Source: an uncultured Verrucomicrobiae bacterium
GTDB taxonomy: Bacteria > Verrucomicrobiota > Verrucomicrobiia > Limisphaerales > UBA1100
Assembly (NCBI GenBank): GCA_937775205.1
Contig: CALKBX010000009.1
Coordinates: 62,001-126,000 of the forward strand
Reading direction: 5' to 3'
Length of the DNA stretch: 64,000 nucleotides
Both the position numbers and the translations under genes were made by a program. Shown one piece after another: positions 7,661-20,094 of this stretch. The notes under the pieces are model-generated. The model was given only the letters and a program-made list of their open reading frames with translations. It searched no databases and had not been told where the DNA came from. Position 1 is the first letter of the stretch; each line of letters opens with the position of its first letter.

Positions 7661-7852
7661 TACCAATCCTTTTCGATACGTCCCTTGCGGGCTTTCTCTC
7701 GAAGGTCAATGCCCTTGGTAGGACACCTGCCATCTGATCCCTGCCAGTACCCCCGAAGGTGTGCTGTGAGGTTGAGAGTTTTTTACCCCGAAGGATCGTC
7801 AGTTCTCGTGGTCAGTTGGCTGACCGAGGGGCTCCGAAGAGCCGCTCAACGC
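7615..7852 (-). ncRNA. Candidate structured non-coding RNA
   Basis: Read on the minus strand, this gene-free stretch has three UUCG-capped hairpins (7830-7843, 7785-7796, 7750-7761). It also has two long-range pairings (7845-7850 with 7771-7776; 7715-7721 with 7660-7666) and ends in an intrinsic terminator. That much pairing ending in a T-run suggests a stand-alone RNA of about 240 bases. I could not match it to tmRNA, RNase P or SRP RNA; a divergent 6S RNA is possible. The 5' end is a guess from the last pairing and a TGTGATAAC-like -10 near 7855-7865. Confidence 0.45.
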
Positions 7853-7971
7853 AGAAGAAGTTATCACAAATTTAGCCGCGGCCAAGCCGGAGTTATTATT
7901 TCGTATGCACCGGATTTTCACCGTTTATTGACATCGCCCCAATCGGTGTGGAGGAAAAGGAATTGCAAAAG

Positions 7972-8061
7972 TGGCGGAGGGGGCGGGATTCGAACCCGCG
8001 GTAGGGGTAAACCTACGCACGCTTTCCAAGCGTGTGCCTTCGTCCACTCAGCCACCCCTCC
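7972..8061 (-). tRNA. tRNA-Ser (anticodon GGA)
   Basis: The minus strand reads GGAGGGGTGGCTGAGTGG at the 5' end, an anticodon arm CTTGGAAAG with anticodon GGA, a long variable arm typical of serine tRNAs, GGTTCGAATCC in the T arm, and a 7-base acceptor pairing. Discriminator G and CCA are encoded. It reads UCC and UCU codons. Confidence 0.97.
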
Positions 8062-8148
8062 GGGAGGGCCACTGTGGCGGAGGCGCGCGCGCGCGGCAAG
8101 ATTTTCCGGTGAGTTCGGCCTTGCCTCGCCTACCCGCGGCGCGTTTCA

Positions 8149-9063
8149 ATGGCCGCGCGAATGAGTACCCCCGGCATGCACAAATGCTCCTGCCAATCCT
8201 GCGGCGAGCATCTGGAATACCCTCCTGATTTTGAGGGTACCATCGTGGCGTGCCCCCATTGCGGCCAAGGCACTGAGCTGCACCAGTCCAAGTTCACCGA
8301 GACGCAAGCCGTCCCCGCCACCTCACCGCCCCCCATGAAAGGCGGCGGCGGTCGTGGCAGCGTGATGCCCCCCAGTCGCGGCCGCGCCGAGCCCGATCCC
8401 CTTGCCGCCGCCGCGCCGCGAACTGAAAAACTCACTCCCGAATCCATCCCCGCCGCCGAACCCGATGCCCCAAACGCCTGCGTGAACTGCGGCGAGGTCC
8501 TTGGTGAAGATGATAACGTCTGCGTCGAATGCGGCCATCGTCGGCCCACCGTCAGTAATTGGAACGGCATCGCCATCTTCCGCCTGGTCGCCGGCATCAT
8601 CATCGCCTGCGAACTGCTCGTGCTCATTTTGCAATGGACCACCACTGGCAAACCCTTTGGCCTGCGACAACGCACTCGCCATGCCACGCTGTTGAAATTG
8701 GGATTACGAAAAGAACTCACCCCCGCCCAAGCCGCCGCCGCGCAATCAGGCCCCAACTCCCCCGCCGGAAGCGTCGCTAAAGATCCCGACCTTCTCCTTA
8801 AAGACCACCGCCTCACCACCGACAAAAACAACGGCGCCCAATACATCATCGGCACAGTTAAAAACATTTCCCAATACCGTTACCTCGCCGTGCAAGTCAA
8901 CTTCGCCCTACTCGATGACACCGGCCAAGTCATCCCCGATGCAAACGTCTCCGCCTACACCCAAACCATTGAGCCCGGCAAAGACTGGCCCTTCAAAGTC
9001 CTCGTCCTTGATCCCGATGCCAAAACCTACCGCCCCCTCCCCCCCGTGGAAGGCGTGCGTTAA
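8149..9063 (+). CDS. Zinc-ribbon, single-helix membrane protein with FxLYD-like domain
   Basis: The 304-residue protein (a second ATG at 8161 is equally plausible) begins with a CxxC...CxxC ribbon (CQSCGEHLEYPPDF, then CPHCGQG). A Pro/Ala/Gly-rich linker and a second ribbon (CVNCGEVL, CVECGHR) follow. One membrane helix lies near residues 142-163 (FRLVAGIIIACELLVLILQW). The C-terminal part, GTVKNISQYRYLAVQVNFAL then TIEPGKDWPFKVLV, fits the extracytoplasmic FxLYD domain. Such proteins are common and mostly uncharacterised. It sits alone between two tRNAs of opposite strand. Confidence 0.75.
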   Translation: MAARMSTPGMHKCSCQSCGEHLEYPPDFEGTIVACPHCGQGTELHQSKFTETQAVPATSPPPMKGGGGRGSVMPPSRGRAEPDPLAAAAPRTEKLTPESIPAAEPDAPNACVNCGEVLGEDDNVCVECGHRRPTVSNWNGIAIFRLVAGIIIACELLVLILQWTTTGKPFGLRQRTRHATLLKLGLRKELTPAQAAAAQSGPNSPAGSVAKDPDLLLKDHRLTTDKNNGAQYIIGTVKNISQYRYLAVQVNFALLDDTGQVIPDANVSAYTQTIEPGKDWPFKVLVLDPDAKTYRPLPPVEGVR

Positions 9064-9100
9064 ATCACATTGGATCCGGAAAAATAGGTTGAGGGATAAA

Positions 9101-9176
9101 TGGTGGAGCCATGGAGAGTCGAACTCCAGACCTTCGCGTTGCGAACGCGACGCTCTACCAACTGAGCTATGACCCC
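9101..9176 (-). tRNA. tRNA-Ala (anticodon CGC)
   Basis: The minus strand gives GGGGTCATAGCTCAGTTGG, an anticodon loop TTCGCAA (anticodon CGC), GGAGTTCGACTCTCC in the T arm, and acceptor pairing with the G3-U70 wobble that identifies alanine tRNAs. CCA is encoded. It reads GCG codons, useful in a genome this rich in GCG. Confidence 0.96.
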
Positions 9177-9231
9177 ACGAAGGAAGCCCTTCTGTACCGC
9201 CCGTCTGCCGCGCGTCGAGCGCAAAGCGCGG

Positions 9232-11937
9232 TTAGCGTTTCACGCGGTAGATGCGGCCTTGCGGGCCGGAGATGACGGGTTCGAAAAATTGCGGGTCGTG
9301 CTGGCCAAGTAGAAACATTTGGATGTAATTGGATTCGTAGTAGGGCGTGCCCAGCAGATAGGCACCCCCGTTTTCATTTGAAAAGACGATGTGATGGTTG
9401 GCGGTTTGGATGTGGGGATTGTTGGCGGTGTTGAATCGCTGGATGAGGACGCGGCCGGGGCGTTTCGGATCGGGGTTAACGATCTCAATGGACTTGAGAG
9501 GTAGTGCGGGGTAGCCGGCAACGATGTTGGCTTGTGGCACGAGGTGGGCTTTACCGGTGTGGTCTTTGAAGGCAAGGTTTGGCAGGGCGAAAGCGTTCTC
9601 ACCGCTTTGTCAGCGAGAGGGTTTTGAGGTTGCAGTGGAGGCGCTTGCCATCGCGTGTTTCGATGGAGAAATAGGGCATCGAAATGCGGTTAAGGTTAGC
9701 GGGTGTGAGGGGCGGCTTGAATGGAGTTTTTTGGATGTAAAAAAATGCCTCCAAATCGCAGAAGGCGGTGGCTTCCATGGATTTACCATCGGGATGGATG
9801 CGGCCGACGGCGATGACTTTGGAGTTGTCCCCCATGGGTTGCCAGGCGGTTTGCTCGAGAAAGGTGGACCGGTTGGAGGTGGGCTTGCCAGTGGCGAGGT
9901 CGCGTTCGCTGAATTGGTGCAGCACAGGGAAAATGGGCATCATTTGCGCGGGCAGATAGAGGTACACGTCGCGCGTGCGGCCGGGACCGGGTAGCCGGGG
10001 TGCTTGAGGATTTCCAAAATCTCGTTGGGCGATTGGGTGGAGGAGCGAAAGATTTGTTCCACGGCGAGCGCGCCGCCCCGGGGCGGGCCGTCTTGATGAA
10101 ATGCTTCCACGGAGAGCCTTGCGAGGTTGGCGGCGAGGGCCTGTGAATTTGAGTTGAAAATCTTGGCGATGATATAGTTGTCGTGGCTTTGGTTGTAGGG
10201 CGAGGTGAGCACGTTGCGTCCGGAGTACAGCCACACGGCGCTGCCGTAATCCCACCAGGTGAGCACGTAGTCACCGGGCTTGGAAATTTTCCGCAGTTCG
10301 GCCAGTTGGGCTACTTCGGGTTCGCGTAGCACTGGCGGTCGGCCCCGGGCCAGGAGCAGGTCGTGGTCATAATTTGGTTTGATGAGCCCGTAGGCCAAGG
10401 GCATAGTGAGCAATCCCGCCATCAGCCAAGCAGTGAACCAGCCTTGGTGTTTTTTGGAAAACTCAAAAAATGGCAGGCTGCCGAGCATGGCCTTGGGTTT
10501 ATCGGGACTGAACCTGCGCGTGAGCTCCAACAGCCCCAGTGGAATATAAGTAGCGCCCAGAGCAGCCAGGGGCACGGCGTGAATGGTGAACCGATGCCCG
10601 GCAATATGGGCTAGATAAATGCCGATGCCCAGCAAGGGCGCGCCAATGAGAAATTCCGGGTGTAAAATAATCAAAAGCGCCAGGCCAAAGATCGCCAGCG
10701 CGAAGCCCAGATCGGATCCACTCACTCGCTTGGCCACGTTGGTTTCCCTCGGATTATCTTTCGCGGCAAAGAAAGGCGTTGCTTTGACTTCCACGATGGT
10801 TTCCTTCACTTGCTGAAATTTCAATTCCGGCAGGGATGGTGCCGCATTTGGATTGGCGGCGGGTTTGGTGCCGCTCCATGCCTCCAGCTTGGCCTGCACG
10901 CCGGGCAGGTAACCGAGGGTCTGCTTCACCACATGCCAAGGTCCGCCGAGGTAAAGCATTAGCAAAACAAAAAACACCGCCGCGCCCCGGATGGCATCGA
11001 TTTATTTTTTCGGATTGGAAAGGCGAGTGTTTGCGTTGCCACATCAGCCAAAGCGCCCCGACTATGAGCATCAGCCCAATCAGTATTTTCCATGGGGCTT
11101 GGAAAAGCAAACTGCCGGGTGTCCAAATGCAAAACAAACCGCCCAGTGCCACGAGCAGGATGGCGTCCCACGTGAACGTCGTCATCGGCCTCCGGCCCCC
11201 ACGGCAGTTTTGTTTCGCTGATGCAGTTGTTCCAAAACCAGCAGCAGCAATCGGTAGCCAATGAAGCACAAGCTCATGGCGATGACGACCGAGGCGCCGG
11301 AGCCGTACACGAACGGATAAAACATCAGCATCAGCGCGCCGGCCAGCAGCCAAGCGCGGGATTCCTCGCGATGCGCGCGCAGCAGAAAGTACAGCGCCAT
11401 GGCCGGCCACGTGACGGCGAACATGTCCGTATCAAAATACCCCGGCGTGGTGCGGCTGAAATAACTGGTGGCCCCCACCGCCAGCAGTCCGGCACAGAAA
11501 CCCCACAGCGTGGAGCCATAAAGGCGCCCAATTAATATCACCGGCACAACGATGAGCGGCGCGATGAGGATGGGCATCCACGTGGTGAGCATGGGCAGGC
11601 TCACGCCCATTTTCACCAGCGCGGCGCCGAGCAACGTGAGCAGGCCTTGATGATAAATATCGGCATGCTGCACCAGTTGATCCGGCTGGGCGGCCGTGCC
11701 TTGTTCGATGACGGAGGCATAGAAAAAACTGTCATGCGTGGTGAGCAGGTAGCCATCCTTCCATTTGTAATCCGCGTGCTCCGGCTTGTCGGCATTGCGC
11801 ACCCATTCGGCGCGCAACCACGCGCCCGCGCCCCACGCAATGAGGATTGCGAGTAGCAGCAATGTTCGGCTGGCCCAACGTTGTGGAGTTCTCGAGGCAG
11901 CATCCAGCTCTGCATGCAACTTTTTCCGGCGGCTCAT
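9232..11937 (-). CDS. stt3: STT3/PglB-type oligosaccharyltransferase (frameshifted)
   Basis: The gene is spread over several frames but one protein of about 900 residues can be followed. The part from 11937 has an N-terminal helix, HDSFFYAS (first loop Asp) and SRTTPGYFDTDMF, matching the PglB catalytic DxD loop. The middle part has ETIVEVKATPF, like the PglB TIxEV loop. Near 10243-10257 it encodes WWDYG, the acceptor-sequon-binding motif. A C-terminal periplasmic domain ends GRIYRVKR. Many membrane helices lie between. The enzyme would transfer a lipid-linked glycan to Asn in N-X-S/T. Frame changes fall near 11190, 10985, 9965 and 9600. The first may instead be a real ATGA stop/start overlap. 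Confidence 0.85.
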
Positions 11938-12212
11938 TGATGACCTCCTCGCGCAGAACAGGCGGCACCTGTTGAGTAGGCGATTGTGCTACGCCTCGTC
12001 TCGTCACTCTGTCTTTTTCGCTTGGAACGTCTTGGCCATGGCAATCCGGCGGGCATCATGCGCGCGGCGTGGCGCGGCGTCGACTCCCAGCTATTCACCA
12101 TGCGCGCGCGGTGGATAACTTTCGGCTTTGGGGCTTCCCTGCATTGGGCGAGGTTGCGCATTATCGGGCAGGAGGAAACCCATCGTGGTTTGGTTACTTG
12201 GAGCTGAAGGAA

Positions 12213-12732
12213 ATGCAATCCACCCCGTCCGATGCCGGCGAGCAGCAACCCCACCCGTGGTACGTGGCTCACACGCGCCCGCGTTGCGAGAAAAAGCTCG
12301 TGGCGTGGTGCGGCCGCGAGGGCCACGCCTGCGAACTGCCCACCTACGCCAGCGTGCGCAAATACCGCGGCAAGGAAGTGACCTTCCACAAGCCGCTGTT
12401 TCCCGGCTACGTTTTTTTGCGCTTGCCCATCCAAGGCAAACGCGAGGTGATGCAAAGCGATTACGTGGCAAACTTGCTGGTGCCACCGGATCAAGAGGAA
12501 TTTGAAGCACAGCTCGGCCGGCATTTTGCAGGCGCTCGAAACGATGGAGGACGTGTGGCTCGTGCCCAACATCGGCGTGGGCACGCGAGTGCTCATCCAG
12601 CGCGGCCCGCTCGCGGGGCTTGAGGCGTGGGTGGAAGATCGCCACGGCCCGGCCACGGCGCTGCTGCGGCTGGACTTCATCGGCCAAGCCGCCGCGGTAA
12701 ACGTGTCGGTGGAGGACTTGGAGTTGGTGTAA
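12213..12732 (+). CDS. Specialised NusG/RfaH-like antiterminator (one frameshift)
   Basis: From the ATG at 12213 (AAGGA just upstream) the protein begins with the NGN domain: HPWYVAHTRPRCEKKLVAWC, then VTFHKPLFPGYVFLR. Near 12515 the frame shifts and continues ETMEDVWLVPNIGVGTRVLI, then QRGPLAGLEAWVED, a KOW-type domain, ending SVEDLELV. The total is about 173 residues, the size of UpxY/RfaH/LoaP paralogues that keep RNA polymerase reading through long polysaccharide operons. It lies directly before the regulator and the long glycan operon on the same strand, which fits that job. Confidence 0.85.
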
Positions 12733-12796
12733 AAAAGAGGAATCGGGGAATAAAAACCCCTTGCCAAGAGGGCTTTGATTTACTAATTTTTAGCAG

Positions 12797-12830
12797 TTCG
12801 GTTTGTTCAATTTGAATTGAACAAACTGAA
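12797..12830. promoter_or_regulatory. Palindromic operator candidate upstream of the GbsR-type gene
   Basis: TTCGGTTTGTTCAAT (12797-12811) is repeated inverted at 12816-12830 with one mismatch around a 4-base TTGA spacer. No T-run follows on either strand, so it is unlikely to be a terminator. It lies about 140 bases before the 12973 gene, in the only AT-rich gap of this part, as expected for an operator. Confidence 0.55.
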
Positions 12831-12972
12831 AAATAGGTTGTTTTGGCTGGGTTGAGTTGCGTATAGGTCGCTTTTTCAGCGGGTTTTTGCGAATTGACCG
12901 GCGCGAAGCGTCCCTGTAAGGCGGCTTCGTTTCAGTCCCAATTAACCGCAAGCCGGTTCTTTTCCCTTCAAA

Positions 12973-14493
<1,521 letters not shown>

Positions 14494-14503
14494 TTTTTCG
14501 CTG

Positions 14504-15832
14504 ATGAAAATCACTATTTATGGTGCCGGTTACGTTGGCTTGGTCAGCGGCTCCTGCCTTGCGGATGTGGGCAACGAGGTGCTGTGCGTGGACGTGAATG
14601 CCGAGCGCGTGGCGGCGTTGAACGACGGCGAGATCCCCATTTTTGAGCCGGGGCTTTCCGGGGTCATCAAGCGCAATCGTCGAGAGTGGTCGCTTGCGTT
14701 TCACGACCGATGCCGCCGAGGCGGTGGCGCACGGAGAGTTGCAATTCGTGGCGGTGGGCACGCCGCCGGCGGCGGATGGCTCGGCGGATTTGAAGTATGT
14801 GCTCGAAGTCGCCCGCACGATTGGGCGGCACATGACGGACTTTCGTGTGGTGGTCAACAAATCCACCGTGCCCGTGGGCACCGCTGATCAAGTGAGCGCA
14901 GCGATCGCCGATGAACTCAAACAGCGCGGCGAAGAGATTCCATTTAGCGTGGCGTCCAACCCGGAATTTCTCAAGGAAGGCGATGCGGTCAGCGATTTCA
15001 TGAAGCCCGATCGCATCGTGATTGGCACTGCCGACCCGCGCGCGGAAAATTTGTTGCGCGAATTGTACGCGCCCTTCAATCGCAATCACGACCGCGTGTT
15101 CGCCATGGACGTGCGATCCGCCGAGCTCACCAAGTACGCCGCCAACGCGATGCTCGCCACCAAGATTAGTTTCATGAACGAGATGGCCAACATCGCCGAA
15201 TGCGTCGGCGCGGACATCGAGCACGTGCGCCTCGGCATTGGCTCCGATTCGCGCATTGGTTACTCGTTCATTTACCCCGGCTGCGGTTACGGCGGCTCGT
15301 GTTTCCCGAAAGACGTGCGCGCCGTGGAGCAAACCGCCCGCGCCCATGGCTACACGCCGCGCATCTTGCCCGCCGTGGACGCCGCCAACGAGGCGCAAAA
15401 GGAAGTGCTGTTTTCAAAAATCAAAAATCGCTTGGGAGAGTTGCGCGGCAAAACCATCGCCGTGTGGGGCCTCGCCTTCAAGCCCAACACCGACGACATG
15501 CGCGAAGCCTCCAGCCTCGTGCTCATCCGCGCGCTATTGGAAGCGGGCGCCACCGTGCGCGCGCACGATCCGGAATCCATGCCCGTGGCCCGCGCGATGG
15601 TTGGCGAAGGCGTGGAGTTTTGCGATGACCCCTACGCCGCGCTGGAGGGCGCGGATGCGCTCGCAATCGTGACCGAATGGAAGGCCTTCCGAAGTCCTGA
15701 CTTTGCGCGCATCAAAACCGCGCTCGCCGAACCGGTCATTTTCGATGGCCGCAATCTTTATGACCCCGCCGTTGTGTCGGCCGCGGGCCTTGAATATCAC
15801 GCCATCGGCCGACCCGTGGCGAAAGCATCCGA

Positions 15833-15836
<4 letters not shown>
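14504..15836 (+). CDS. ugd: UDP-glucose 6-dehydrogenase (one frameshift)
   Basis: It begins [20 protein letters not shown] (NAD-binding), shifts frame near 14685, and continues to KASE. The catalytic cysteine lies in [16 protein letters not shown], preceded by [17 protein letters not shown]. The C-terminal domain carries [18 protein letters not shown]. The restored length is about 444 residues, normal for Ugd. It oxidises UDP-glucose to UDP-glucuronate, the substrate for the UXS-like SDR at 23697 and for uronic acid residues. The stop overlaps the next start (ATGA). Confidence 0.9.
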
Positions 15837-18099
<2,263 letters not shown>

Positions 18100-18127
18100 G
18101 AGAGAATGGGTTGGGATCACTAATGCA

Positions 18128-19201
18128 ATGAATGGTGAGTTTCAATTGGGTGATCGGTGGGTTGGCAATGGGCACCCGACTTATTTTATCGCCGACATTG
18201 CTGCTAATCATGATGGAGATGCTGATCGTGCAAAAAAACTAATTCGCCTTGCGGCGGAGGCCGGGGTGGATGCGGTCAAGTTTCAGCATTTCGAGGCAGC
18301 TACCTTGGTTTCGGATTTCGGGTTCAAGGCCCTTGGGCAACAGGGCACGCATCAGGCACAGTGGGAAAAGAGTGTTTATGAAATGTACGCCGCAGCTTCG
18401 GTTCCGGCGGATTGGGCTCATGAATTAAAGGGGGTGAGTGATGAGGTTGGGGTGCATTTCTTCTCCACCCCCTACAGTTTGTCTGCGGTGGATCTATTGG
18501 ATTCGGTTGGGGTATTGGCCCATAAAATTGGATCAGGAGACATCACTTGGCCGGAGATCATTCGGCGAGTGGGCAAATCCGGTAAGCCCGTGTTCATCGC
18601 CACCGGAGCGTCAGATTTGGAAGATGTGAAACGGGCCATGGATGTGTTGATGGCTGAAAACGCACGGATTTGCTTGATGCAATGCAACACAAACTACACC
18701 GGGTCGGCTGAAAATTTTGCTCACATTCATTTGAACGTGATCGAGACTTACGCCCAAACTTGGCCGGGGGCGGTGACCGGGCTTTCGGATCACACTTTGG
18801 GCCACGCTACCACATTGGGCGCGGTGGCCTTGGGCGCGCGTGCCATTGAGAAGCACTTTACCGATGACAGAAATCGAACCGGCTCCGATCATCCTTTCTC
18901 AATGGAGCCTCAAGAATGGCGAGAAATGATTGATCGCACGCGCGAGCTGGAGGCCGCCTTGGGGCACAGCCGGAAGGTGGTGGCGGCGAATGAGCAAGAA
19001 ACAATGGTGGTGCAGCGCCGGTGCCTCCGGGCGAAGATGGCCCTCCCAGTGGGGACGATATTGAAGGCAGAACAATTTGTACCGTTGCGCCCCGCGCCTA
19101 CTGGCTCTGTGCTTCCCTTTGAATTAGAAAATATTTCTGGGCGAACCTTGAATCGAAACTTGGAAGTCGGCCAGCACCTTGCCTCGGATGATTTCTCCTG
19201 A
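18128..19201 (+). CDS. pseI: Nonulosonic acid synthase, PseI/NeuB family, with SAF domain
   Basis: The 357-residue protein has the NeuB barrel: TYFIADIAANHDGDADRAKK near residue 19, AVKFQHFEA, GVHFFSTPYSLSAVDLL and SDHTLGHATTLGAVALGA, then AIEKHFTDDR. The last 60 residues are a SAF (antifreeze-like) domain (CLRAKMALPVGTILKAEQFV). It condenses phosphoenolpyruvate with a 6-carbon amino sugar to give a 9-carbon acid. PseB before and PseF after suggest pseudaminic acid, but NeuB and LegI cannot be excluded by eye. Confidence 0.88.
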   Translation: MNGEFQLGDRWVGNGHPTYFIADIAANHDGDADRAKKLIRLAAEAGVDAVKFQHFEAATLVSDFGFKALGQQGTHQAQWEKSVYEMYAAASVPADWAHELKGVSDEVGVHFFSTPYSLSAVDLLDSVGVLAHKIGSGDITWPEIIRRVGKSGKPVFIATGASDLEDVKRAMDVLMAENARICLMQCNTNYTGSAENFAHIHLNVIETYAQTWPGAVTGLSDHTLGHATTLGAVALGARAIEKHFTDDRNRTGSDHPFSMEPQEWREMIDRTRELEAALGHSRKVVAANEQETMVVQRRCLRAKMALPVGTILKAEQFVPLRPAPTGSVLPFELENISGRTLNRNLEVGQHLASDDFS

Positions 19202-19205
19202 ATGC

Positions 19206-19907
19206 ATGGTTGTCATCCCCGCGCGTGGGGGGAGCAAGCGGATTCCGCAAAAAAACATTCGGCTCTTTTTCGGCCAACCCTTGATCGGGTGGTCCATTGC
19301 GGCGGCGCGGGAAAGCGGGTTGTTTGACACAGTGTATGTCAGCACCGATGACGAGACCGTGGCAAAAACAGCGCGAGATCTGGACGCCGAAGTGCCGTTT
19401 CTTCGCCCGAGTGAGTTGAGCGAGGATTTTACCGGAACCGATGCGGTTTTAACGCACTGGCTAAAATGGCTCGAAGCTGCCGGGTGCCTGCCAAAATACT
19501 TATGTTGCGTGTACCCCACCGCCCCTTTTTTAACCGGCGCAGTTATTCAAGGAAGTTATGAGGTGATGTGTCAGCAAAAAGCTCATTCCGTTCTCATAGC
19601 AATCAGTTCCGCCATGACGCCGTGGCGCGCCCTGAAATGCGAGGCAGATGGACGGGTGGCTTATCAATGGCCAGAACATTATTCCACGCGTTCACAAGAT
19701 TTCCCCAAAACCTGCCAGGATGCCAACCAGTGCTATTGGCTGGATGTGGAATCCTACCGAAATGACCCCCGGCTGATTAACGAGAATACGTTTCCCTTTT
19801 TCATTCCGCGCTGGGATGCGCAGGACATCAACACGGACGAGGATTGGGAGATGGCGGAGCGGCTGTTTGAATTAAACCAAAAAAAGGAACAAGCCCATGG
19901 ACAATGA
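19206..19907 (+). CDS. pseF: CMP-nonulosonic acid cytidylyltransferase, PseF type
   Basis: I use the ATG at 19206, giving MVVIPARGGSKRIPQKNIRL, since the CTP-binding IPARGGSKRIPxKN motif normally sits at the very N-terminus. An ATG at 19188 would add six residues. TVYVSTDDETVAKTARDLDA and CCVYPTAPFL follow, and DINTDEDWEMAERLF at the end is the usual closing motif. It activates the 9-carbon acid to its CMP form for transfer. It directly follows the synthase and overlaps the small ORF after it by 11 bases. Confidence 0.88.
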   Translation: MVVIPARGGSKRIPQKNIRLFFGQPLIGWSIAAARESGLFDTVYVSTDDETVAKTARDLDAEVPFLRPSELSEDFTGTDAVLTHWLKWLEAAGCLPKYLCCVYPTAPFLTGAVIQGSYEVMCQQKAHSVLIAISSAMTPWRALKCEADGRVAYQWPEHYSTRSQDFPKTCQDANQCYWLDVESYRNDPRLINENTFPFFIPRWDAQDINTDEDWEMAERLFELNQKKEQAHGQ

Positions 19908-20094
19908 AAAACTGAAAAGAGACTTAGAGATCATTGATAAAATCGAGCAGGTTCGAACCCGGAACAATGTGAACTGGATGGATATCCTGCGGCTGGGCTT
20001 CACCCATGCGCCCGAAGAAACACGGGCCCTGATCGGCAAGATCAATCAGGAGGACAGCCGAATCTCCGACTTGTACCGGAAGTTAGCGGAATAA
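19897..20094 (+). CDS. Small helical protein of nonulosonate clusters, 65 residues
   Basis: The ORF starts 11 bases inside pseF and its TAA overlaps the next ATG (TAATG). The protein is charged and almost certainly all-helical: LKRDLEIIDKIEQVRTRNNV, NWMDILRLGFTHAPEETRAL, DSRISDLYRKLAE. I recall similar small proteins beside sialic-acid-like genes in other bacteria, but know of no function. Placement suggests a partner of PseF or of the glycosyltransferase that uses the CMP-sugar. Confidence 0.7.
   Translation: MDNEKLKRDLEIIDKIEQVRTRNNVNWMDILRLGFTHAPEETRALIGKINQEDSRISDLYRKLAE

Noticed and set aside
7272-7733. A 153-codon minus-strand ORF in the RNA gap and across the GIY-YIG-like gene
   Set aside because: It overlaps the GIY-YIG-like gene on the other strand and runs through a strong terminator; composition is shadow-like.
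7615-7852. Calling the structured RNA tmRNA, RNase P or SRP RNA
   Set aside because: The invariant core motifs of these RNAs are absent on both strands; 6S RNA stays possible but unproven.
12069-12212. N-terminal extension of the NusG-like protein in the same frame
   Set aside because: The ATG at 12213 has AAGGA just upstream and the NGN domain begins right after it; the extension adds no known domain.
11934-12767. A 277-codon minus-strand ORF across the NusG-like gene
   Set aside because: The plus strand has clear NGN and KOW motifs and a ribosome-binding site; the minus translation is low in structure and matches nothing.
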